The notes below the pieces were generated by a model. That model had not been told where the DNA came from and did not search any database. It saw nothing but the letters and a program-made list of their open reading frames with translations. From the NCBI GenBank assembly GCA_002384725.1, contig DGBF01000032.1:1-6322 (forward strand): a DNA stretch of 6,322 bases, read 5' to 3'. The translations under genes and the position numbers were made by a program. Of this stretch, positions 1 through 6,322 are shown piece after piece; within the stretch, counting starts at the first letter, position 1, and every line of letters begins with the position of its first letter. Origin of the DNA: Flavobacteriales bacterium UBA4011. GTDB taxonomy: Bacteria; Bacteroidota; Bacteroidia; Flavobacteriales_D; Crocinitomicaceae.

Positions 1-114
1 ATTTCCGGGTGTAAAAGGCTCTGTCCAATTACGGTAGTTTTCATCTTTCCAGAGGGATTCCCACACTTTTTCACGGGGAGCATCGATGTATATTTTGTAC
101 TTAAGCGTTACCAT
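1..114 (-). CDS. SRPBCC / AHSA1-like domain protein, N-terminal part (cut by window edge)
   Basis: The minus-strand frame opens with ATG at 112-114 and stays open to the window edge, giving 38 residues that begin MVTLKYKIYIDAPREKVWES. The pattern of a short beta strand, then I-D-A-P-x-E-K-V-W-E-x-L, then N-Y-R-N-W-T-x-P-F, is the usual opening of START-like SRPBCC proteins such as the AHSA1 (activator of Hsp90 ATPase homologue 1-like) family. These proteins fold around a hydrophobic ligand pocket; in bacteria most have no known ligand, so no specific role can be given. The start lies 60 bases after the hutU stop on the same strand. The gap holds no hairpin and only near-matches to a Bacteroidota -7 element, so co-transcription with hutU is possible. 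The family call is fairly good; anything beyond it cannot be judged from 38 residues. Confidence 0.72.
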   Translation of the reverse strand, partial: MVTLKYKIYIDAPREKVWESLWKDENYRNWTEPFTPGN

Positions 115-174
115 AATCAAATAGGAATTTATAAATGTCAAATTACAAATTATTTATTCTTTAATTCTCAATTT

Positions 175-2160
175 TCAGAACAAAGATTCATCTACCATTT
201 CAGGAATTGTCACTTTCAGCAAAGGTTCCGCTTCCATAGCCCGTTTAATCGCAAAGATGGCTCCTTCGTTTCTGGCCCAAGAACGACGAGAAATACCATT
301 GTTGACATCCCAATGCAACATGGACTTTAATCGTCTTGCAGCGTCAGCAGATCCATCCAAAAGCATTCCAAAACCACCATTGATGACTTCGCCCCAACCT
401 ACTCCACCACCATTGTGAATAGAGACCCAAGTAGCACCACGGAAAGAATCACCGATTACATTTTGAATTGCCATGTCGGCTGTGAACTTGGAACCGTCGT
501 AAATATTTGATGTCTCTCGATAGGGCGAATCCGTTCCAGAAACATCATGATGATCTCGTCCTAAAACGACTGGACCAATTTCTCCGTTAGCAATCGCTGT
601 ATTGAAAGCATCGGCAATTTTCATTCTTCCTTCGGCGTCTGCGTATAATATTCTTGCTTGAGAACCAACGACTAATTTATTTTCTTGGGCTCCTTTTATC
701 CACTGGATGTTATCCGCCATTTGTTGTTGGATTTCTCGTGGAGCCGTTGCTTTAATTTTTTCGAGAACCGCACAGGCGATATTATCTGTTTTTTGAAGAT
801 CTTCTGGCTTTCCAGAACCACAAACCCAACGGAAGGGTCCGAATCCATAATCAAAACACATCGGTCCCATGATGTCCTGTACGTATGACGGGTATCTAAA
901 ATCTATTCCATTTGACGCCATGATATCTGCTCCAGCTCTGGATGCTTCAAGTAAGAATGCGTTTCCATAGTCGAAAAAATACGTTCCTTTTGCAGTGTGC
1001 TTGTTTATAGCAGCTGCATGTTTCACAAGCGTTTCTTGCACTTGTTTCTTAAACTCATCTGGATTATTCGCCATCAAGTCATTCGATTCTTCGAAAGTGT
1101 GACCAACTGGATAATAGCCACCTGCCCAAGGGTTGTGAAGCGACGTTTGATCTGATCCTAAATCAATATGAATATTGGCCGTATCAAATTTCTCCCAAAC
1201 CTCAACGATATTTCCAAGGTAAGCGATACTAACTGCTTCTTTATTCGCTTGTGCTTCGTTTACCCGAACAACCAATAAATCCAAATCAGAAATGATTTCA
1301 TTGACCCACCCTTGGTCGTGACGAATTTTCGTGATTTTTGGATTCACCTCAGCGCAAACAGTAACACATCCTGCAATATTTCCAGCTTTGGGTTGTGCGC
1401 CGCTCATTCCTCCTAAACCAGAAGTAACAAACAATCCACCTTTCGGGTCTTTCTTTATTTTTCTAAATCCATTCAGCACGGTAATTGTTGTTCCATGAAC
1501 GATGCCTTGCGGTCCGATGTACATGAAAGAACCAGCGGTCATTTGTCCATATTGACTAACTCCTAGCGCATTGAATTTCTCCCAATCATCTGGTTTTGAA
1601 TAATTCGGGATGACCATACCGTTTGTAACAACTACTCTCGGAGCATCTTTGTGAGAAGGAAACAATCCCATTGGGTGACCAGAATACATGGCCAATGTTT
1701 GCTCATCTGTCATTTCAGACAAATATTTCATGGTCAAACGATACTGAATCCAGTTTTGAAAAACAGCTCCGTTTCCACCGTAAGTAATTAATTCATGAGG
1801 GTGCTGAGCAACGGCATGATCAAGGTTGTTATGAATCATGAGCATGATTGCTTTAGCTTGATTACACTTCCCTGGATAGTCTTGAATAGGTCTGGCTTTT
1901 ATTTCATCATCTGGACGAAAACGGTGCATATAGATACGACCGTATTTTTCCATCTCTTCCTTGAAATCTACAATTAACTCTGCATGAAATTCCGGTTTGA
2001 AATAACGCAAGGCATTCTTAAGCGCCAGCTTTTTCTCTTCAGGAGATAGTATCTCTTTCCGCTTTGGAGCATGATTTACCTTTAAGTCAAACTCCTTTTT
2101 GGGAGGTAAAACTGTTGGTACTCCTTCTGTTATTGTTGATTGCAATTGGTTAACGTCCAT
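175..2160 (-). CDS. hutU: Urocanate hydratase (urocanase), long eukaryote-like form
   Basis: Urocanase (EC 4.2.1.49) adds water to urocanate to make 4-imidazolone-5-propanoate, the second step of histidine degradation, in the cytoplasm with tightly bound NAD+. The 661 residues carry clear family motifs: YGGNGAVFQNW (127-137), the glycine-rich NAD-binding stretch TSGLGGMSGAQPKA (246-259), SDQTSLHNP (336-344), DYGNAFLLEASRAGAD (397-412), GFGPFRWVC with Cys447 in the region of the catalytic Cys of the family, GRDHHDVSGTDSP (534-546) and HNGGGVGWGE (582-591). Classical bacterial HutU is about 550-560 residues. This protein is about 100 longer, chiefly at the N terminus, and resembles the animal UROC1 type. 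The ATG at 2158-2160 is preceded by an A/T-rich leader without Shine-Dalgarno and a TAACTTTG element. No hutH, hutI or hutG lies in the window. Reading frame and motifs are intact, so it is probably functional. Confidence 0.97.
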   Translation of the reverse strand: MDVNQLQSTITEGVPTVLPPKKEFDLKVNHAPKRKEILSPEEKKLALKNALRYFKPEFHAELIVDFKEEMEKYGRIYMHRFRPDDEIKARPIQDYPGKCNQAKAIMLMIHNNLDHAVAQHPHELITYGGNGAVFQNWIQYRLTMKYLSEMTDEQTLAMYSGHPMGLFPSHKDAPRVVVTNGMVIPNYSKPDDWEKFNALGVSQYGQMTAGSFMYIGPQGIVHGTTITVLNGFRKIKKDPKGGLFVTSGLGGMSGAQPKAGNIAGCVTVCAEVNPKITKIRHDQGWVNEIISDLDLLVVRVNEAQANKEAVSIAYLGNIVEVWEKFDTANIHIDLGSDQTSLHNPWAGGYYPVGHTFEESNDLMANNPDEFKKQVQETLVKHAAAINKHTAKGTYFFDYGNAFLLEASRAGADIMASNGIDFRYPSYVQDIMGPMCFDYGFGPFRWVCGSGKPEDLQKTDNIACAVLEKIKATAPREIQQQMADNIQWIKGAQENKLVVGSQARILYADAEGRMKIADAFNTAIANGEIGPVVLGRDHHDVSGTDSPYRETSNIYDGSKFTADMAIQNVIGDSFRGATWVSIHNGGGVGWGEVINGGFGMLLDGSADAARRLKSMLHWDVNNGISRRSWARNEGAIFAIKRAMEAEPLLKVTIPEMVDESLF

Positions 2161-2179
2161 TGAAAATTCTTTAGAACCT

Positions 2180-2187
2180 CAAAGTTA
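2180..2187 (-). promoter_or_regulatory. Candidate -7 promoter element of hutU (TAACTTTG)
   Basis: On the minus strand TAACTTTG matches the Bacteroidota -7 consensus TAnnTTTG exactly and ends 19 bases before the hutU ATG, implying a very short leader. The nearest upstream TTTG (2214-2217) is 26 bases away, longer than the usual 17-23 base spacer, so the -33 element is poor or absent. A match to six fixed bases occurs by chance fairly often in AT-rich DNA; only its position makes it credible. Confidence 0.4.
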
Positions 2188-2207
2188 ACCGATATCCGAG
2201 AAAATGC

Positions 2208-2233
2208 CTATTTCAAATAGATAAAATCTATTT
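2208..2233. repeat. Overlapping AT-rich inverted repeats across the end of the sorting-domain fragment
   Basis: Two palindromes share one arm. CTATTT-C-AAATAG covers 2208-2220, and AAATAGAT-AAA-ATCTATTT (8-bp perfect stem, 3-base loop) covers 2215-2233 and includes the TAG stop of the fragment at 2228-2230. Only one of the two hairpins can form at a time. The stems are almost purely A/T, so they would be weak terminators. They also lie where the -33 region of hutU would be, so a protein-binding site is an alternative reading. Confidence 0.4.
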
Positions 2234-2641
2234 CAGAACATTGGCGTGTCCTGTCCAAATATATCCTTCACCATTTAAAGCATCGTTGGTCACCAATTTC
2301 CATGTGTAACCGCCAGTAGGAACTTGGACTCCATTATACGTTCCATCCCAAGGTGCAGTTGGATCAAACGATTGCCAGATCATTTGTCCCCAGCGATTAT
2401 ACATCGTCAATTCAAATGCCGTAGGATCAATTCCTTCAATGTATACTCTCCAATTACCATTGTGTTCATCTCCGTCCGGAGTGAAGGTATTTGGGGCAAA
2501 TAATAGAACTTCGGGTAGAATTTCAATTATTTGATAGCTCGTATCTAAACAACCAAATTCTGTTTCAACGATTAATTCAACGTTATAGTTATCTACAATT
2601 GCTTCAGGGAAGACAGTAGTTGGGTTTGCACCGTTGCTCAA
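2228..2641 (-). pseudogene. Orphan PKD tail plus T9SS type B C-terminal sorting domain (gene fragment)
   Basis: This frame encodes the end of a PKD domain (VELIVETEFGCLDT) followed by a complete gliding-motility-associated C-terminal domain (TIGR04131 type) running from APNTFTPDGDEHN through NRWGQMIW and WDGTYNGVQVP to a closing GHANVLK. By hand alignment it matches the last roughly 120 residues of the 954-residue neighbour at about half of positions. The only start available is TTG at 2639-2641; there is no ATG, signal peptide or promoter. A T9SS cargo must first cross the inner membrane by Sec, so this piece alone could not be exported. The frame is open upstream, without any shift, to the TAA that ends the neighbouring gene (2699-2701). 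It is best read as the remnant of a tandem paralogue or of a duplicated gene end. Because its sorting domain is undamaged, a role as a recombination reservoir or a readthrough tail cannot be excluded, but nothing in the sequence proves either. Confidence 0.75.
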
Positions 2642-2652
2642 CCCTGTAAATG

Positions 2653-2692
2653 AATCGGCTAATCCGTTAAATAACAGATTAGCCGATTTTTT
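2653..2692. terminator. Hairpin after the large exported-protein gene, probable (bidirectional) terminator
   Basis: AATCGGCTAATC (2653-2664) pairs with GATTAGCCGATT (2677-2688) over 12 bp, and after one mismatch GTT/AAC extends the stem, closing a 4-base loop. It starts about 11 bases after the stop codon of the 954-residue gene. On the plus strand it is followed by TTTTTT (2687-2692), a classic intrinsic terminator. On the minus strand, the direction of all genes here, the tail is the weaker TTCATTT, preceded by an A-tract. It therefore probably works in the minus direction too, though less well. No plus-strand gene is present that would need it. Confidence 0.65.
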
Positions 2693-2698
2693 ACAATC

Positions 2699-5563
2699 TT
2701 ATCTTAAGACATTGATGTGACCTTTAAAAAGGTACGGTTCATCTGTTATTAAATCTTTGGCTCTAATGAACCAGTTGTATATTCCTTCTGGAACTTTTTG
2801 ACCGTCATAGGTACCATCCCATTCACCGTCAATATCTTCTGACTCCCAAATCAATTGGCCCCATCTGTTGCGAATTTCAACATGGAAATCTTGTACATCA
2901 ATTCCAACGATATGAACTCTCCATGTTGGATTGAATTCATCGCCGTCAGGTGTAAATGTATTTGGTGCGTATAGTATAACTTCTGGTTTCACCTCAACCG
3001 TTTGCATCGTTGTGTCCAAACAACCGAAGTCGCTTGTGACAATCAGTTGAACATCGTAGAAGCCAACTTCCCCTTCTGGAAATTGTGAATTTGGTTCCGT
3101 TTCAATTGAAGTCGCTGGATTTCCATCTTGGAATGTCCAAGCCGATTGATCAGCACCTACTGAAAAATTAGTAAATGAAACCTCTGTATTAAACATTGTC
3201 GGTATGCCTGGATAAAACTTGAATGCCGCAATTGGTAGAGGATGTGACACGAGGTAATTTGGATATGTTACCGAGTCAATACAACCAAATAGGTTCGCCA
3301 ATACAAGTTGCACGTTGTAAGAACCTTCCATCATTGGAGTCGTGGTAATAGAATCCATATTCATGTAGAATTGACCATCAGACAAGAACCAACTTGCTGT
3401 GACATAGTCCGTTTGAGGTGTAGTCACATAAGGTCTAAATTCAGCTGGCTCACATTTTTCGGTCGTATCTGATATGAATGTCGGTACAGGTAATGGATGA
3501 ACTGTTATTAGGTTCGTTAAGACCAATGGAGTTGACTCACATGCATCGTTAATCGTTACTGTATAATTTTGTGTAACTGGCGGCGAAACTAAGAAACTAT
3601 GGTTTGCGCCTGTTCCAGTTGTTCCATCACTCCATGAGAATGTAAATGGCACTCCTATCCCATCTTGAGCGGTCGCAGACAACATAGTTGTGTAACCCGG
3701 GCAAATAGATGCGTCTGGTGAAATTGTCCCTGAAATAGGAGGACGAACTGTCACAAAAATCGAATCTGGTGCGGATGGACATCCGTTTGAAGATGTCGTG
3801 TAAACCGAATAATAAGTATCTACAACCGGCGAGCCATACTGTGTATCGCCTGTTCCAGGGAAATCAGCCCAAGTATACACAAACCCTGCACCATTTGAAC
3901 CAGTTGCAATCAAAGTTGCCATACCGTTCTCACAAACGAGTGTATCATTGCTTACGCTTATTAAAATAGCCGGTGGATCAGTCAAAGTAACTTGAGCACA
4001 TGCTTGACATAAATTAACGTCACGAACACAAACATCATAAACTCCTGCCAAGAAGCCAGCACCCGGCACCGTAGACCAAGTTACACCATTGTCATAGCTG
4101 AACTCAGTTGCATCTGTTCCAGTAGCTGTAATCGTTCCATCTGCCGCTCCATTACAAGTAGGATCCGTAAATGAAGTTTGTATATCCATTTGTTTCACGA
4201 AGATCACAACCGTGTCTTTCACTATTCCACAAACTGGATTTGTTTCTGTTAAGATAAAGTTATAAGTACCCGGTTGATTTGTTGTAACCGTCGGTGATAA
4301 ATTATTTGCCGCTGGGAAGAATCCAACTCCTGGAGCAGGAACTACCGTTGGAGCGTAATATGACCAATTTTTAACGTCAGTAGCCACCGTTATAGTTCCA
4401 TTTAGAAAGAATGCACTTCCGAAACAAACTGTATCATCAACACCCGCATTCGGGAATATTTGAGGAACAACACTAACAACTGTTGTAGCAGCAGCCAAAC
4501 ATCCAACTCCTGAAACGGTAACACTATAAGTACCAGTATCCGTTACAGCTGAATTCGGTATAGTTGGGTTTTGAAGAGTAGATGTAAATCCATTCGGTCC
4601 AGTCCAAGCATATGTAGTACCTGCAGAAGCGTTCAATTGAATTGTAGATCCTTCACAGTATGGCCCTGTATTAGAAGCAGTTACTGCATTCGAAGTAGTA
4701 ATAATTACATAACCATGTCCAGTATTTCCAGTATTTCCTTGAACACAAGAAACCTGTGCAATCGCATAACTCGATCCGCCGCCACCAGCGCCGCCGCCGT
4801 TAGCACTTACACAACAGTTGTCCCCGCCGCCGCCGCCGCCGCCGAAGTAACCACCTCCTCCTCCACCACCGGAAGTACCGAAACTTGGGTCTAAAGCCCC
4901 ATTACCTCCTGTAGGTCCTATACCTGGAAATCCCCAAATACCAGCACCCCAAGGCGGGCCGCCAGCTCCAGGAGCAAATTGCGTTCCGCCGCCGCCGCCA
5001 GTGCCAGTGAAGGGAGAACCTGCTCCGGCAAAACCGTTTACACATCCACCGTTACCTCCTGGTATAGTATATTGACCACTTTGTGCTGCAGTACCGCCGC
5101 CACCGCCGCCAACTACCTGGCGGGTAGCTAAAGTATACGGTGCGATTCTTACATCAGATGCACCGCCACCGCCGCCAGAAGCAGGGTGAGTTGTTGGTGC
5201 TCCGGTCCAGCCGTTACCACCGCCGTTCCAACCACCATTGATAGGCATACCTTGTCCTCCAACATTAATTTGAATGACTTGTCCAGCTACAACCGGAATT
5301 GTACCTGTCATCAAAGCTCCTCTACCTCCTGGTGAATTAGCTGCGCCACTTCCACCTTGTGCACCAGCACATGTAATCTGAATCGAGGTAACACAAGCAG
5401 GCACTGTCCAATATTGTGCAGAACCTGTATAGTTGAAAGTTGTGTTTTGTTGCGCATTTCCTAGGGAACTTCCTATCAAAATTAGAACGGCGATAACTGC
5501 ATACGAACCAATTTTTGATAGCAAATTCATAGTCTGAACAAATTTCAGCATTGAAAATTTCAT
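2699..5563 (-). CDS. Exported T9SS type B cargo: glycine-rich domain, Ig/PKD-like repeats, SprB repeat, gliding-motility C-terminal domain
   Basis: A 954-residue protein, probably carried through the outer membrane by the type IX secretion system and held at or released from the cell surface. In order: signal peptide (about 1-37, hydrophobic core AVIAVLILIG, cleavage likely after GNA); a glycine-rich ALK/LTK-like domain (41-290, opening FNYTGSAQYWTVP, with runs of up to seven Gly); Ig-like domains (292-366, 367-457); an SprB repeat (459-532, DPTCNGAADGTITATGTDATEFSYDNG); two further Ig/PKD-like domains (533-608, 609-691); two PKD domains (692-775, 776-860); and a type B C-terminal domain (861-954, APNTFTPDGDEFN to GHINVLR). 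Start: ATG at 5561-5563 follows an A-rich leader. ATGs at residues 5 and 12 are alternatives; Met12 would leave a more standard signal peptide. No SprF/PorP-like partner gene is adjacent. Adhesion or matrix function is inferred from the domains; the ligand is unknown. Confidence 0.92.
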   Translation of the reverse strand: MKFSMLKFVQTMNLLSKIGSYAVIAVLILIGSSLGNAQQNTTFNYTGSAQYWTVPACVTSIQITCAGAQGGSGAANSPGGRGALMTGTIPVVAGQVIQINVGGQGMPINGGWNGGGNGWTGAPTTHPASGGGGGASDVRIAPYTLATRQVVGGGGGGTAAQSGQYTIPGGNGGCVNGFAGAGSPFTGTGGGGGTQFAPGAGGPPWGAGIWGFPGIGPTGGNGALDPSFGTSGGGGGGGYFGGGGGGGDNCCVSANGGGAGGGGSSYAIAQVSCVQGNTGNTGHGYVIITTSNAVTASNTGPYCEGSTIQLNASAGTTYAWTGPNGFTSTLQNPTIPNSAVTDTGTYSVTVSGVGCLAAATTVVSVVPQIFPNAGVDDTVCFGSAFFLNGTITVATDVKNWSYYAPTVVPAPGVGFFPAANNLSPTVTTNQPGTYNFILTETNPVCGIVKDTVVIFVKQMDIQTSFTDPTCNGAADGTITATGTDATEFSYDNGVTWSTVPGAGFLAGVYDVCVRDVNLCQACAQVTLTDPPAILISVSNDTLVCENGMATLIATGSNGAGFVYTWADFPGTGDTQYGSPVVDTYYSVYTTSSNGCPSAPDSIFVTVRPPISGTISPDASICPGYTTMLSATAQDGIGVPFTFSWSDGTTGTGANHSFLVSPPVTQNYTVTINDACESTPLVLTNLITVHPLPVPTFISDTTEKCEPAEFRPYVTTPQTDYVTASWFLSDGQFYMNMDSITTTPMMEGSYNVQLVLANLFGCIDSVTYPNYLVSHPLPIAAFKFYPGIPTMFNTEVSFTNFSVGADQSAWTFQDGNPATSIETEPNSQFPEGEVGFYDVQLIVTSDFGCLDTTMQTVEVKPEVILYAPNTFTPDGDEFNPTWRVHIVGIDVQDFHVEIRNRWGQLIWESEDIDGEWDGTYDGQKVPEGIYNWFIRAKDLITDEPYLFKGHINVLR
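4771..5175 (-). repeat. GGC/GGT/GGA glycine triplet-repeat clusters in the glycine-rich domain
   Basis: The minus strand carries several clusters of tandem glycine triplets. The longest is at 4824-4844: seven CCG units on the plus strand, read as one GGG and six GGC codons between Phe240 and Asp248. Others lie near 4791-4799, 4986-4996, 5094-5109 and 5162-5176. They stand out as GC-rich islands in AT-rich surroundings. Gain or loss of a unit keeps the frame, so the lengths of the Gly runs could vary between strains. Confidence 0.75.
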
Positions 5564-5615
5564 AGTTATTGTTTTTATTTATGACGGTAGTTGTTGGGGA
5601 GGGTTGTCTAATTTC

Positions 5616-5623
5616 CAAAAATA
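5616..5623 (-). promoter_or_regulatory. Candidate -7 promoter element of the T9SS cargo gene (TATTTTTG)
   Basis: TATTTTTG on the minus strand matches the Bacteroidota TAnnTTTG -7 element and lies 52 bases before the chosen ATG, just after the enolase terminator, where a separate promoter is expected. A TTTG at 5638-5641 is the only -33 candidate, but its 14-base spacer is shorter than the usual 17-23, so the -33 part is doubtful. The leader ends in AAATAAAAACAATAACT directly before the ATG and has no Shine-Dalgarno, as is usual in this phylum. Confidence 0.45.
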
Positions 5624-5638
5624 TCGAAAAATTAGTTC

Positions 5639-5665
5639 AAAAAAATGGGGAAGCCCCCATTTTTC
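5639..5665 (-). terminator. Rho-independent terminator of enolase
   Basis: AAAAATGGGG (5641-5650) pairs perfectly with CCCCATTTTT (5655-5664) around an AAGC loop. Read on the minus strand this is a G/C-topped stem followed by a run of seven T, starting 27 bases after the enolase stop. The flanking A and T runs make it symmetrical, so it could also stop transcription from the other side. It separates enolase from the cargo gene and argues that the latter has its own promoter. Confidence 0.85.
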
Positions 5666-5691
5666 ACAATTTAAAGAAAGTTTATCCGGTA

Positions 5692-6322
<631 letters not shown>

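Noticed and set aside
115..174. Promoter for the SRPBCC gene
   Set aside because: The gap has several TAATTTG-like strings but none fits TAnnTTTG, and AT-rich DNA gives such strings by chance.
685..1977. Two short plus-strand open frames (685-888 and 1795-1977)
   Set aside because: Both are antisense to conserved hutU coding sequence and show no independent signals.
2699..2701. Programmed readthrough of the cargo gene's TAA to add a second sorting domain
   Set aside because: TAA is an efficient stop, no recoding signal is visible, and a stable hairpin with terminator features follows at once. Kept only as an outside possibility in the findings.
3769..3969. 66-codon plus-strand open frame
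   Set aside because: Antisense to Ig/PKD-like coding sequence, with no leader, promoter or recognisable protein features.
4571..4894. 107-codon plus-strand open frame rich in Ala and Ser
   Set aside because: It is the opposite-strand reading of the glycine triplet repeats (CCG, GCC runs) and lies entirely inside the well-supported minus-strand gene; its composition is only a by-product.
4771..5175. CRISPR array or other spaced repeat
   Set aside because: The repeats are coding glycine triplets of uneven spacing and length without uniform spacers.
5337..5618. 93-codon minus-strand frame starting upstream of the cargo gene
   Set aside because: It reads the signal peptide and glycine-rich start of the cargo gene in a shifted frame, resembles nothing, and ends abruptly; the main frame has a clear signal peptide and domain match.

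Overview
The window looks like a piece of an AT-rich Bacteroidota genome, most likely from the Flavobacteriia/Crocinitomicaceae side. The assignment rests on three things: a large secreted protein with SprB/PKD/Ig-like repeats ending in a type IX secretion (T9SS) type B sorting domain, A-rich leaders without Shine-Dalgarno sequences, and TAnnTTTG-type -7 promoter elements. All genes read on the minus strand, so the biological order runs from high to low coordinates. No gene-free stretch exceeds 300 bases; the longest gap is about 130 bases.

Layout, in the direction of transcription: (1) 6322-5692, the C-terminal half of enolase, cut by the window edge, followed by a strong hairpin terminator (5639-5665). 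(2) A short intergenic region with a TAnnTTTG element (5616-5623). (3) 5563-2699, a 954-residue exported protein: signal peptide, a glycine-rich domain of the ALK/LTK-like type, four Ig/PKD-like domains with one SprB repeat among them, two PKD domains, and a T9SS type B C-terminal domain. (4) Directly behind its stop, a hairpin (2653-2688) and then, in the same reading frame, a second orphan copy of the PKD tail plus sorting domain (2228-2641), which has no signal peptide and no good start codon. (5) 2160-175, urocanate hydratase of the long, eukaryote-like form. (6) 114-1, the first 38 residues of an SRPBCC/AHSA1-like protein, cut by the window edge.

The genes do not form one pathway. Enolase is glycolytic and hutU belongs to histidine degradation; the T9SS cargo gene sits between them with its own promoter candidate. 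No SprF/PorP-like partner and no other hut gene is present in the window. The most notable item is the in-frame, stop-separated duplicate sorting domain. The second is the fusion of a glycine-rich, cysteine-containing animal-like domain to a T9SS adhesin, encoded by GC-rich triplet repeats in an otherwise AT-rich region.
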